DNA of 51,399 nt, taken from contig JAPPCV010000039.1 of assembly GCA_028824715.1 (NCBI GenBank), positions 1 to 51,399 of the forward strand, written 5' to 3'. The notes under the pieces are model-generated. The model did no database searches. It saw only the letters and a list, made by a program, of their open reading frames with translations, and was not told where the DNA came from. Shown here one piece after another: positions 1-8,570 of the stretch. The position numbers were made by a program, and so were the translations under genes. Source of the DNA: Boseongicola sp. Lineage in GTDB: Bacteria > Pseudomonadota > Alphaproteobacteria > Rhodobacterales > Rhodobacteraceae. Numbering within the stretch: position 1 is the first letter of the stretch; every line of letters begins with the position of its first letter.

Positions 1-397
1 CCCGCATCAAGCTGAAGTCGCTTTACCCATCAGTCCAATGAAGTTGAGGTACTAGTCGATATCCCCGAGCGAGAGCTGTTGCAGAGCGACCGTTGAGGCG
101 CAGAGTTCATGGGTGCATGGAAGACAGCCGACGGGCAGGACATCGACACGACGGGAAGTCGAACTCTTGGGCAAGACGTTCATGCGTCTCGAAGGCATCG
201 TGTACCCCTCGCAAGTGCGGCGGGATCACGGATGGCGGGCCCGCATCATCCTCGAACTCGGGTCCGGCTTGAGGTTGACGGGCGGCAAGCGGCCGACGGG
301 CATGTAGAAGGCTCCAGTCTGGTACTGGCATTCCCTGCATTCGCCTGATAGCGACGGGCACGGAAATTCCGTCCCTGAGTGATCTGGAACGCAACTG
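1..397. other. No gene recognised; upstream region of the SDR gene
   Basis: I recognise no protein family in any of the short open frames here, and there is no tRNA-like cloverleaf. The stretch ends at the start of the SDR gene and should hold the promoter of the sulfonate operon, but I cannot pick out a convincing -35/-10 pair. It may also contain the remains of a gene that extends beyond the window edge. Confidence 0.5.
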
Positions 398-1162
398 ATG
401 GCACTGCCCACCACTCCCTCATTTCGGCTCGATGGCAAGCGCGCGCTGGTCACGGGAGCGTCGTCCGGCATCGGACAAGCCTGTGCCGCAGCACTCGGTG
501 AGGCCGGTGCGCATGTCGTGGCGGCCGCTCGCCGTGTCGACAAGCTGAAAGAAACCGTCGGCGAAATCGCAGAACACGGGGGCAGTGCCGAGGTGCTCGC
601 GTTCGACCAGGCCGATCTGGACGACATGACGGCCGCACTCATCGCCCAGGCGCCATTCGACATCGTGTTGAACTCGGCCGGGATTGCCCGGCATGGACCG
701 GCCGCGGAAACCATGCCCGAAGACTACGACGCTGTCATGAACGTCAACCTGCGCGGGGCCTACTTTCTCTCGGTGGGTGCGGCAAAGGGCATGATGAAGT
801 CGGGCCGGGGAGGATCGATCATCCACATTTCCTCCCAGATGGGACATGTCGGGGGACAGGAACGCGCGGTCTATTGCGCGACCAAGTTCGGCGTCGAGGG
901 AATGGTCAAGGCAATGGCCATCGAATGGGCGGCGCACAGGATCCGCATCAACACGATCTGTCCGACATTCGTCATGACCGACTTTACGCGCAAGGCATTC
1001 GAGGACCCCGAACGGCGCGCCTGGATCATGGACAAGATCAAGCTGGACCGCCCGGCCGAGGTCGAGGACATCATGGGAGCAGCGGTCTATCTGGCCTCCG
1101 ACGCGTCAGCCATGATTACCGGCACATCCCTTCTCGTCGACGGCGGATGGACGGCAGGTTAG
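398..1162 (+). CDS. SDR-family oxidoreductase (possible dihydroxypropanesulfonate 2-dehydrogenase, HpsO type)
   Basis: Classical short-chain dehydrogenase of 254 residues, the usual family length. The N-terminal Rossmann motif TGASSGIG lies near residues 19-26, the NSAG motif near 90, and the catalytic Ser (HISSQMG) and YCATK Tyr-Lys pair follow in order, so it should be an active NAD(P)-dependent soluble enzyme. It is the first gene of an operon that continues with a HisD-like dehydrogenase, a zinc alcohol dehydrogenase and sulfopyruvate decarboxylase. In known dihydroxypropanesulfonate (DHPS) gene sets (hpsNOP) an SDR is thought to help interconvert the DHPS enantiomers via the 2-keto compound; that role here is inference from context. 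It could instead oxidise sulfolactate. The ribosome site ahead of the ATG is weak (GGAA). Confidence 0.85.
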   Translation: MALPTTPSFRLDGKRALVTGASSGIGQACAAALGEAGAHVVAAARRVDKLKETVGEIAEHGGSAEVLAFDQADLDDMTAALIAQAPFDIVLNSAGIARHGPAAETMPEDYDAVMNVNLRGAYFLSVGAAKGMMKSGRGGSIIHISSQMGHVGGQERAVYCATKFGVEGMVKAMAIEWAAHRIRINTICPTFVMTDFTRKAFEDPERRAWIMDKIKLDRPAEVEDIMGAAVYLASDASAMITGTSLLVDGGWTAG

Positions 1163-1178
1163 GCAGGGCAGACATCCA

Positions 1179-2486
1179 ATGAAGAGGGAATACCTCAAGA
1201 AGGCCACGTTGACCTCGACGTCCGATGCAGCGGATGTACGCGACGCCGTGCAAGGAATGCTCGACGCCATCAGGACAGGCGGAGACGCAACCGCGATGGA
1301 CTTCGCCGCGAGGTTCGACAGGTACGACGGCAACGTCATCGTCACCCCCGAAGAAATCGAGGCGGCATGTGCGGCAGTGCCTGACCGTCTCAAGGACGAC
1401 ATCCAGTTTGCCCACGACAATGTCCGCCGATTTGCCGAGGCCCAGAAGGACACGCTTCAAGACATGGAACTTGAGGTCGTTCCGGGGCTGGTGGCCGGAC
1501 AGAGGACCATTCCGGTGAGCGCGGCCGGCTGCTACGTGCCCGGCGGTCGCTACAGCCATGTCGCGAGCGCGATCATGACGGTCACGACCGCAAAGGTCGC
1601 CGGATGCGGGCATGTTGTCGCCGCTTCCCCTCCCCGGCCCGAACAGGGGATCGCACCCTCAATAGTCTACGCCGCACACCTTGCCGGCGCTGACACCATT
1701 CTTGCCATGGGTGGCGTTCAGGCCGTCGCATCCATGGCCTTCGGGCTGTTCGGGCTGCCAAGGGCAAGCATGCTCGTTGGCCCGGGCAACCAGTTCGTGG
1801 CCGAGGCGAAGAGAATTCTGTTCGGAGAGGTCGGAATAGACATGTTTGCCGGCCCAACCGACTCGCTCATCCTCGCGGACACCAATGCGGATCCCGACAT
1901 CGTGGCGGCCGATCTCGTAGGACAGGCCGAGCACGGCTACAACTCGCCCGTCTGGCTGGTCACGAATGACCGCACGCTCGCAGAAAGGGTGATGGCCATC
2001 ATTCCGGACCTGATCGCGGCTTTGCCCGAAACCAATCGCGAGAACGCCGAAGCCGCCTGGCGCGACTATGCCGAAATCATCCTTTGCCGGGATCGCGAAG
2101 AGATGGCGTCAACCGCAGACGAATACGCGCCAGAACACCTTACAGTGCAGGCGGGCGACACGGACTGGTGGCTCTCGCGCCTGAGATGTTACGGTTCGCT
2201 GTTCCTGGGAGAGGAGACCACGGTGGCATTCGGCGACAAGGCTTCCGGGCCGAACCATGTTCTCCCGACTTCGGGGGCCGCGTCCTACACGGGCGGCCTT
2301 TCAGTCCACAAGTTCCTGAAGATCGTGACCTGGCAAAGGGCGACGCGCGAAGGATCGAGACCGATAGCCGAAGCAACTGCACGCATCTCACGCCTCGAGG
2401 GCATGGAAGGGCATGCTCGAACTGCCGACATCCGGCTGGCCAAATACTTTCCTGGCGTGAATTTCGATCTGGGTGCCGATGACTAG
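1179..2486 (+). CDS. hpsN: Histidinol-dehydrogenase-like sulfopropanediol 3-dehydrogenase (HpsN type)
   Basis: A 435-residue protein of the HisD superfamily. Visible family signatures are GVQAVASMAFG, VGPGNQFVAEAKR, and the zinc-site elements AGPTDS followed by LVGQAEHG, GDKASGPNHVLPT, and a C-terminal GMEGHARTAD. No other histidine biosynthesis gene is nearby, so a catabolic paralogue is more likely than true HisD. HpsN is the known HisD homologue that oxidises (R)-2,3-dihydroxypropane-1-sulfonate to sulfolactate with NAD+, and the downstream ComDE pair makes a C3-sulfonate role the best fit. It starts 16 bp after the SDR stop, in the same operon. Substrate assignment is inference; the family assignment is firm. 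Confidence 0.82.
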   Translation: MKREYLKKATLTSTSDAADVRDAVQGMLDAIRTGGDATAMDFAARFDRYDGNVIVTPEEIEAACAAVPDRLKDDIQFAHDNVRRFAEAQKDTLQDMELEVVPGLVAGQRTIPVSAAGCYVPGGRYSHVASAIMTVTTAKVAGCGHVVAASPPRPEQGIAPSIVYAAHLAGADTILAMGGVQAVASMAFGLFGLPRASMLVGPGNQFVAEAKRILFGEVGIDMFAGPTDSLILADTNADPDIVAADLVGQAEHGYNSPVWLVTNDRTLAERVMAIIPDLIAALPETNRENAEAAWRDYAEIILCRDREEMASTADEYAPEHLTVQAGDTDWWLSRLRCYGSLFLGEETTVAFGDKASGPNHVLPTSGAASYTGGLSVHKFLKIVTWQRATREGSRPIAEATARISRLEGMEGHARTADIRLAKYFPGVNFDLGADD

Positions 2487-2537
2487 CGGGCTGCAATCGC
2501 ATGGGATGCCGCGCCGTCCAGAGGCCGGTGTCGAGCC

Positions 2538-3533
2538 GTGAAGGCGCTCGTCTATACCGGCCCCGAAGCGATCGAGTTTCGAGACGTGCCCGATCCCGTG
2601 CCCGGACCCAAGGACGAAACCGTTCGCATTGCGTTCGTCGGCATCTGCGGCAGCGACATGCACGCATATCTCGGCCATGACGAACGGAGGCCTGCACCGT
2701 TGATCCTCGGACACGAGGCCGCAGGCATTGTCGAGGACGGGCGCAATGACGGGCTGCGCGTAACGATCAACCCGCTGGTCACCTGCGGTGCCTGCAAGGC
2801 CTGCAGGTCCGGGCGCGACAATGTCTGCGCAGACCGCCAGATCATCTCGATGCCGCCGCGCGAAGGCGCCTTCGCCGAACGCGTCGCGATTCCGGGTCAG
2901 AACCTCGTCGAAGTGCCTTCGGAAATTCCGTTGCAAAGGGCGGCCCTGGCGGAACCGATGGCATGCGGCTGGCATGCCGCGCGCCTCGGCCTGACCGCCC
3001 TCGGTGAAATCCCGGAGAACGCCCTGGTCCTTGGCGGCGGCGCCATCGGACTTGGCGCGGCACTCGCGGCAAGAGCGCAGGGCGTGGCCGGCATCAGGAT
3101 CGTCGAGCCGCATGCCGGACGCCGCGCCACGCTGGAGCGCTCCGAATTGGACGCCATTCCGCCAGAGGACCTCAACCCGCACGGGTACTTTGATCTCGTG
3201 ATCGACGGCGTGGGCCAGGCAAGCACGCGCAAGACGGCGTCGGCGCATGTCCGGCCTGGCGGCGTGATCGCGCATGTCGGCCTCGGCGAGGCGGAGGGTG
3301 GTCTGGACGTCCGTAGATTGACACTACAGGAAATTACGTTCATCGGCACCTACGCCTACGCGGCACAGGACTTTCGCGACACCGCCATGGCCATCTTCGA
3401 CGGGCGCCTCGGACCTCTTGACTGGATCGAGATGCGGCCGCTCGCGGACGGTGCCGGCGCGTTTCGGGACATCCGCGCCGGTCGCGTGGACGCGCCCAAG
3501 ATCATTCTCTGCCCGGAAGGAGGGTTCACGTGA
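2538..3533 (+). CDS. Zinc-dependent alcohol dehydrogenase (HpsP-like)
   Basis: Medium-chain dehydrogenase/reductase of 331 residues starting at a GTG. Catalytic-zinc elements (GICGSDMH, LILGHEAAG) and the structural-zinc cysteine lobe (CGACKACRSGRDNVC) are both present, followed by a nucleotide-binding fold with GGGAIGLG near residue 160. In hps gene sets a zinc alcohol dehydrogenase (HpsP) is proposed to work with an SDR in racemising dihydroxypropanesulfonate before HpsN acts. The stop codon overlaps the ComD start (GTGA), so the two genes are translationally coupled. It could alternatively act on another polyol or on sulfolactate. Confidence 0.85.
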   Translation: MKALVYTGPEAIEFRDVPDPVPGPKDETVRIAFVGICGSDMHAYLGHDERRPAPLILGHEAAGIVEDGRNDGLRVTINPLVTCGACKACRSGRDNVCADRQIISMPPREGAFAERVAIPGQNLVEVPSEIPLQRAALAEPMACGWHAARLGLTALGEIPENALVLGGGAIGLGAALAARAQGVAGIRIVEPHAGRRATLERSELDAIPPEDLNPHGYFDLVIDGVGQASTRKTASAHVRPGGVIAHVGLGEAEGGLDVRRLTLQEITFIGTYAYAAQDFRDTAMAIFDGRLGPLDWIEMRPLADGAGAFRDIRAGRVDAPKIILCPEGGFT

Positions 3534-4027
3534 ACATTCACCAGCGGATAACCGGCGATCTCGTCGCCGCAGGGATCGGGTTCGTGACGACCGTGCCCTG
3601 CAAGCAGCTCGCTGGCGTGATCGAGGAAGTCGACAGGCATCCCGAGATTCTCCACGTTCCTTCCAACAAGGAAGACGAAGGCATGGGCCTTTGCGCCGGG
3701 GCGTGGATGGGCGGCCGACGTTCTGCCATAATCATGCAGAACACGGCGCTAGGCGTGACGATCAACACCCTTGCAACGCTGATCCAGTTCTACCGCATGC
3801 CGCTGCCGATGTTGATTTCCTATCGCGGAGAGCCTGGCGAACCTGTCGCCTGCCAGGTGGAAATGGCCGTGCATACCAAGGCGCTGCTCGCACAGCTCCA
3901 CATTCCGGCCTACCACTTCCATCGGCAGGAGGAGGTCGAGGAACTGCCGAAAGTCCTCGACTACACGTTCATGTGCTCCAAGCCGGTCGCAATCCTGACC
4001 GATGCGTCGTTCTGGGGAGGATACTGA
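3530..4027 (+). CDS. comD: Sulfopyruvate decarboxylase subunit alpha
   Basis: A 165-residue protein equivalent to the N-terminal (pyrimidine-binding) part of a thiamine-diphosphate decarboxylase; SNKEDEGMGLCAGAWMGG carries the expected catalytic-type glutamate, and TALGVTINTL follows. The short two-gene arrangement with the next gene is characteristic of ComDE, which converts sulfopyruvate to sulfoacetaldehyde and CO2, known from coenzyme M synthesis and from bacterial sulfolactate degradation. The GTG start overlaps the preceding stop. Phosphonopyruvate decarboxylase is the closest alternative, but that is normally one chain, and no phosphonate genes are nearby. Confidence 0.88.
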   Translation: MNIHQRITGDLVAAGIGFVTTVPCKQLAGVIEEVDRHPEILHVPSNKEDEGMGLCAGAWMGGRRSAIIMQNTALGVTINTLATLIQFYRMPLPMLISYRGEPGEPVACQVEMAVHTKALLAQLHIPAYHFHRQEEVEELPKVLDYTFMCSKPVAILTDASFWGGY

Positions 4028-4028
4028 G

Positions 4029-4586
4029 TTGATACGGTCCGAAATCCTTCAGGAAATCGCGCCTGTCCTGCGCGACCAGCTTGTCATCTGCAACATCGGC
4101 ATTCCAAGCCAGGAACTCCACGCCATTGATGACCAGCCGACGAACTTCTACATGCTCGGCACGATGGGGCTGGCGTCGTCCATCGGGTTGGGCCTTGCCC
4201 TGGTGCAGCCGAAACCCGTGATCGTGATCGACGGCGACGGCTCGATCCTCACCAATCTCGGAACGTTGCCCACGATAGCGAACAATCCGGCACCCAATTA
4301 CATTCTCCTCGTGATCGACAACGGCTCTTACGGCTCGACCGGCGACCAGCCGACCTATGCCGGCCGGAAGACGTCGCTCGCCGGCATGGCAAGGGCGGCG
4401 GGCTGCGAGCGCGTTGTCGAGTGTCGCGCCGAAGAGACCGGCGACGTGCTCAGCAGAGCACTGGAGGCCGGCGAGGCAACGGTCATCATATGCAAGTGCG
4501 AGAGCGGCAACGCGAAGATGCCGGTCATCAACCTGGATCCGGTCACCATTCGCGACCGTTTCATGCGGGCGGCGGCAGCTGATTGA
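4029..4586 (+). CDS. comE: Sulfopyruvate decarboxylase subunit beta
   Basis: The thiamine-diphosphate-binding half of the decarboxylase, about 185 residues, with the GDGS...N cofactor motif (VIDGDGSILTNLGT, then LLVIDNGSYGSTGDQ). I place the start at a TTG one base after the ComD stop, because GGGGAGGA at 4014-4021 sits seven bases ahead of it; an upstream ATG at 4002 in the same frame lies inside comD and has no such site. It would pair with ComD as a heteromeric enzyme. It ends 26 bp from the 3' end of the converging TRAP operon, with no clear terminator between. Confidence 0.88.
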   Translation: MIRSEILQEIAPVLRDQLVICNIGIPSQELHAIDDQPTNFYMLGTMGLASSIGLGLALVQPKPVIVIDGDGSILTNLGTLPTIANNPAPNYILLVIDNGSYGSTGDQPTYAGRKTSLAGMARAAGCERVVECRAEETGDVLSRALEAGEATVIICKCESGNAKMPVINLDPVTIRDRFMRAAAAD

Positions 4587-4612
4587 TCCTGCCTTCCACG
4601 CCCCCGCGCGCC

Positions 4613-5944
4613 TCAGTTGCCGTAGATGTACCCGGGAAGCCAGGTCGCGATTGCCGGGAAGAGGAACACGATTGCCAGGCCCAAGAGCTGGATCACCATG
4701 AACTGCATCATGCCGAGATAGATGTCCTTCAGGTCCCAGCTCGGCACGACGCCCTTCAGGAAATATGCCGATAACGCCACCGGTGGCGACAGCCATGCCG
4801 TCTGAAGGCAAACCGCCACGAGAATGGCGAACCAGACCTTGTCCACCTGCATCTCGATCAACAAGGGATAGAGGATCGGCAGGATGATTAGCACGATGGG
4901 CACCCATTCCAGGGGCCATCCGAGCAGGAAGATCAGGGCAAGGATCAGGATGACCACCATTGCCGCCGAGAGCTCCCACGAGAGCAGCAATTCCGTGATC
5001 ATGGTCGGCGTGCCAAGTCGCGAGAAGACTGCGCCGAAGAAATTCGAGGCCGCAACCAGAAAGAGGATCAAAACGGAGATTTCCAGCGTTTTCTTCAATG
5101 CGTCGTAGGTGCTCGACCAGGAGAACCTGCGATAGAGCAGCGTGAGCAAGATCGATCCGAACGCCCCCATTCCGGCACCTTCCGTGGGAGTCGCCCACCC
5201 CGTAAGGATCGAGCCGAGCGCAAAGGCGATCAGGATGGTCGGCGGCACGAGACCAAGGAAGAACTCCCGCCAGACATGCGACCGGTCACCGGGGATCAGT
5301 TCCTCCGGCAAGGGCGGGCCCAGTGACGGGTTCAGCCAGCACCGGACCATCGCGTAAACGAGATAGAGCACCGCCATCATGATGCCGGGGAATATCGCTG
5401 CCGCGAAGAGATCGGTCACCGGAATCTCGAGAACCGGTCCCATGACAACGAGCATGATCGAAGGCGGGATGAGAATTCCGAGCGTGCCGCCTGCGGTGAT
5501 CGTGCCGGAGGCGAGACGGACGTCGTAGCCCGAACGGTTCATCGTCGTTGCCGCCATGATGCCGAGTATGGTGACACTGGCGCCGACGATTCCGGTGGCG
5601 GCGCCAAATATCACGCTGACGAACAGGACGGCGACGAAGAGCGATCCTTTCATGCGTGCCAGCATCAGCTGCACGGCCGCGAACAGTCGCTCCATCAGCC
5701 CGGCCTGCTCCATCATGAACCCCATGAACACGAACAGCGGCACTGCCGCGAGCGTCTGTTCCATCATCGAGCCGTAGACCTGAAGCGTCATCAGGAAGAC
5801 AGTGAGCTTGATGCCGATGCCCCAGGCCCCGAAGACGAGCCCGAGGAAGATGAGCGTGAACGATATCGGGAACCCCACGAAAATCGCGAACAGCATCGCC
5901 CCGATCATCAGGAGCCCGATTACCTCGTTGGCAATCTCGAACAT
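4613..5944 (-). CDS. dctM: TRAP transporter large permease (DctM)
   Basis: A very hydrophobic protein of about 443 residues with roughly 12 membrane segments, typical of the DctM/SiaM large permease. Family-like stretches include GFPISFTLIFLG near the N terminus, GIVGASVTILGIMAA, and SGTITAGGTLGILIPPSIM. I start it at the ATG at 5944, whose codon overlaps the DctQ stop (TGATG); the open frame runs further upstream only as shadow inside dctQ. It is the last gene of the minus-strand operon GMC-TerC-DctP-DctQ-DctM and supplies sodium-driven uptake of an organic anion, by context probably a sulfonate. Confidence 0.93.
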   Translation of the reverse strand: MFEIANEVIGLLMIGAMLFAIFVGFPISFTLIFLGLVFGAWGIGIKLTVFLMTLQVYGSMMEQTLAAVPLFVFMGFMMEQAGLMERLFAAVQLMLARMKGSLFVAVLFVSVIFGAATGIVGASVTILGIMAATTMNRSGYDVRLASGTITAGGTLGILIPPSIMLVVMGPVLEIPVTDLFAAAIFPGIMMAVLYLVYAMVRCWLNPSLGPPLPEELIPGDRSHVWREFFLGLVPPTILIAFALGSILTGWATPTEGAGMGAFGSILLTLLYRRFSWSSTYDALKKTLEISVLILFLVAASNFFGAVFSRLGTPTMITELLLSWELSAAMVVILILALIFLLGWPLEWVPIVLIILPILYPLLIEMQVDKVWFAILVAVCLQTAWLSPPVALSAYFLKGVVPSWDLKDIYLGMMQFMVIQLLGLAIVFLFPAIATWLPGYIYGN

Positions 5945-6555
5945 CAGCGTGGCCACCGTCCGCGCGTCGCCGCATACCACGACTTCAGGATCTCGGAGAC
6001 GCCCTGGAGCACGAGGAAGAGGACCCCGGCGGCGAGGGCGATCTTCACGGGCCAGACAACCGGCGCCCAAGTGCTGTCCCCGGCGCGCTCGTTCTGCAGG
6101 AAGCTCTTTTCGGCGAAACCGTATCCCGCCCACAGAAGGAAGATCATCCCCGGCATGAAAAGCGTGACGTAGAGCAGGAGATCGACCCGACCCTGCGTCT
6201 TCACCGAGAAACCGCGGTAGATGAAGTCCGCACGAATATGAAGGCCGCGCATGAGGGCATAGGCGGCGCCAAGCATGAACGACGTGCCGTAAAGCATGCG
6301 CGAGATGTCAAATGCCCAGAGCGTGGGCGCGAGGAAGAACTTGCGGGCGATGACCTCGTAGACCATCGCGACGATGATCGGCGCAACCATCAGGCAGACT
6401 ATCCGGCCCTGCCACTCGGAAATCCAGTCCAGCGCCCAGACGAGCCACCTGGCAAGAGGATGCATGTCGTCCGGAAGGGGTGTGTTCGGCCCTCCGCGAG
6501 CCTCTGCCAGCAACTCGTCGCCAGCCTCAAGGTCAATGTCGTCGAGGTCGTTCAC
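5944..6555 (-). CDS. dctQ: TRAP transporter small permease (DctQ)
   Basis: A membrane protein of about 203 residues with four predicted helices (around IVCLMVAPIIVAMVYEVI, MLYGTSFMLGAAYALM, LLYVTLFMPGMIFLLWAGY and IALAAGVLFLVLQG), as expected for DctQ, which holds DctM to the complex. I choose the GTG at 6555 because GGGAGG lies seven bases upstream; a TTG at 6588 has no comparable site. A charged N-terminal extension of about 45 residues precedes the first helix. The stop overlaps the DctM start. Confidence 0.88.
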   Translation of the reverse strand: MNDLDDIDLEAGDELLAEARGGPNTPLPDDMHPLARWLVWALDWISEWQGRIVCLMVAPIIVAMVYEVIARKFFLAPTLWAFDISRMLYGTSFMLGAAYALMRGLHIRADFIYRGFSVKTQGRVDLLLYVTLFMPGMIFLLWAGYGFAEKSFLQNERAGDSTWAPVVWPVKIALAAGVLFLVLQGVSEILKSWYAATRGRWPR

Positions 6556-6662
6556 CTCTTGCCCTCCCAAGGAGCCTGCCCCTGTCAATCACTTGCGCGC
6601 CTCGTCTGCAAGCCTTGTCAATCCCTGCCCGTACCGGAACGGCCCGGCGTTCCATGGTGTCA

Positions 6663-6691
6663 GGGGGCCGCGACGGGTTCCCGCGGCCCCC
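6663..6691 (-). promoter_or_regulatory. Perfect GC hairpin between dctP and dctQ
   Basis: Ten-base arms GGGGGCCGCG (6663-6672) and CGCGGCCCCC (6682-6691) are perfectly complementary around a 9-base loop. It lies in the 146-bp gap just after the dctP stop. There is no T-run after it on the minus strand, so it looks like a partial attenuator or 3'-end stabiliser that would raise dctP mRNA over dctQM, rather than a full terminator. The function is inferred. Confidence 0.7.
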
Positions 6692-6701
6692 GGGGTTTCG
6701 C

Positions 6702-7814
6702 CTACTTGCCAAGAAGCTGGTCGGCGTAGGCCCGTCCCAGGTTCGCGTTCGACGTCTGCGCGCCTGCCCAGAACGGGATCGCGGTCTTCGCGAAATCCTT
6801 CTGGGATTGCCAGACCTCTGCGAAGAACTCGTTCTGGGCCGCATTGGTCTCGAGCGCGACGCTCGCAGCGTTCATGTATGCCGGAAAGTAGTCCGCCGGC
6901 GTGTCATGCAGCTGCACGCCATGGTCGTTGATGAGGCTGTCAAGCGCCTTGCCGTTCTCGTTGATGCGATAGGCCAGCGACTTCATCAGCGAGGCGTTGG
7001 CCGCCACTTCGATCGCCTTCTGCTGCAGCGGAGTCAGCGAATTGAACACGTCCTTGTTGATGTAGAGGTCCGCGTTCACGACAACCTGATGAAGGCCTTG
7101 CAGGTAGTAGTGCTTCAGCACCTTCTGGAAGCCGAAGACCGAATCCGGCTTCGGGCAGCACCATTCCGCAGCATCGATGGTGCCCTTCTCGAGCGCCGGG
7201 AGGATGTCACCCCCGCCCATGGCGACCGAGGCCACGCCAATGTCCTTGTAGGTCTGGCCTGGAATGCCCGGAGGCGTGCGGAAACGGTACTTGCGGAAAT
7301 CGTCCATCGACATGATCGGCTCCTTGAACCAGCCAAGGGCCTCGGGACCGACGGGCTGGAGCATGAAGCCCACCACGTTCACGCCCATCTCGTCCCAGAG
7401 CTGCTCGTAGAGCTCCTTGCCGCCTGCTGACAGGAACCAGCTCAGAAAGGCGATGTTGTCCATGCCGACCCCGGCGCCAGCAACGGGCGAACCGAAGAGC
7501 ATGGCGGCCGGATGCTTGCCCGACCAATAGTGCGTCCAGGCAAATCCGCCCTCGATGAGGCCCGCGTCCACCGCGTCCAGCGTTTCCTGCACGCCAACGA
7601 CGGCGCCGGCGGGCAACACCTCGATCACGACTCCGCCGTCGGTCAACGCCCTTACGTCTTCGGCGAAGTCCTTGAGCATCACGATCTCGTCGGCACTCGA
7701 CGGGATCACCGATTGAACTCGTATCACTGTTTCGGCGAACGAGGCCTGCGCCATCATCGCCACGCCGACGGCGGCTGCCGCGGCGGTTCTGGTCAGTCTT
7801 GGAATTGCGAACAT
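6702..7814 (-). CDS. dctP: TRAP transporter substrate-binding protein (DctP family)
   Basis: An exported solute receptor of about 370 residues. The N terminus has a basic start, a hydrophobic core (AAAAAVGVAMMAQASFA) and a likely signal-peptidase site after SFA, then a mature region starting ETVIRVQSVIPSS. Family features include the helix LKDFAEDVRALTDGGVVIEVLPAGAVVG and FRTPPGIPGQTY. I start at the ATG at 7814 because GGGAGT lies upstream at good spacing; earlier in-frame starts lack this. It would bind the substrate in the periplasm for DctQM. Neighbouring genes suggest a C2/C3 sulfonate; the residues that would show this cannot be assigned by eye. Confidence 0.92.
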   Translation of the reverse strand: MFAIPRLTRTAAAAAVGVAMMAQASFAETVIRVQSVIPSSADEIVMLKDFAEDVRALTDGGVVIEVLPAGAVVGVQETLDAVDAGLIEGGFAWTHYWSGKHPAAMLFGSPVAGAGVGMDNIAFLSWFLSAGGKELYEQLWDEMGVNVVGFMLQPVGPEALGWFKEPIMSMDDFRKYRFRTPPGIPGQTYKDIGVASVAMGGGDILPALEKGTIDAAEWCCPKPDSVFGFQKVLKHYYLQGLHQVVVNADLYINKDVFNSLTPLQQKAIEVAANASLMKSLAYRINENGKALDSLINDHGVQLHDTPADYFPAYMNAASVALETNAAQNEFFAEVWQSQKDFAKTAIPFWAGAQTSNANLGRAYADQLLGK

Positions 7815-7898
7815 TTTCGTACTCCCATTTTGCATGCCTTCCCGAACTTTCAGAAACCGGTCGCCGAAGGCGGTGCGACCGGGTTGTCTCAACCCCGC

Positions 7899-8570
7899 TC
7901 AATGCCCCTTGCCGAAGTCCATGCCTTCAATCAGGCCCAGCATGGGTCCCACCCCGTAGTTGATGTCGAACACGCCGCGAAACAGCATTTCGCCTGCGAC
8001 GTAGACCAGCACCAACAGTCCGACCCACGAAATCCATTGATAGCGGGCCAGGATCTTCATGATTATCGTTGCCGCAAACGCCATCAGCAGGATCGCGAGG
8101 GCGAGGCCGAAGACCAGGAGCCGCACGTCCCCGTCGGCAATCGCGGCAACCGCCAGCACGTTGTCGAGCGACATGGACACGTCCGCCAGAGTGATCGTCC
8201 AAAGCGCCGAGGCGAGGGTGCGCCGTGGCGCGCCCGTGTAGCCGGCATGCGAATCGCCTGCCGCCTCCAGCGCCAGTTCGGCCTTGGCGTCAACATTGCC
8301 CCGAATCTCGGAATAGAGTCTCCAGCACACCCAGCAGAGGAGAAGGCCGCCAACGAAGAGAAGCCCCGGAATGCCAAGCAGCGTCGTGGCAATGACCGCA
8401 AAGACCACCCGCAGAAGCGCCGCGATCACCATCCCGAACACGATTGCCTTCGCGCGAAGGCCGGGCGAGAGGCCGGCGGCGGCCATGCCGATGATCAACG
8501 CGTTGTCGCCGGAGAGAATCAGGTCCGCAATGATGATTGCGCCCACGTCAAAGATCAGCTCCATGTTCAT
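7899..8570 (-). CDS. TerC-family integral membrane protein
   Basis: A 223-residue polytopic protein of the TerC/YjbE-type family, with the two hallmark acidic intramembrane motifs: ADLILSGDNALIIGMAA near the N terminus and ADVSMSLDNVLAVAAIADGD in the second half. About six to seven helices are visible. TerC-type proteins include metal (Mn2+) exporters. Here the start codon overlaps the stop of the GMC dehydrogenase (ATGA) and the TRAP receptor gene follows, so it is embedded in a catabolic operon. An export role linked to that pathway is possible but unproven. Confidence 0.88.
   Translation of the reverse strand: MNMELIFDVGAIIIADLILSGDNALIIGMAAAGLSPGLRAKAIVFGMVIAALLRVVFAVIATTLLGIPGLLFVGGLLLCWVCWRLYSEIRGNVDAKAELALEAAGDSHAGYTGAPRRTLASALWTITLADVSMSLDNVLAVAAIADGDVRLLVFGLALAILLMAFAATIIMKILARYQWISWVGLLVLVYVAGEMLFRGVFDINYGVGPMLGLIEGMDFGKGH

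Noticed and set aside
1179-2486. True histidinol dehydrogenase of histidine biosynthesis
   Set aside because: No other his gene is nearby and it sits in an operon with sulfopyruvate decarboxylase; a catabolic HisD homologue is the better fit.
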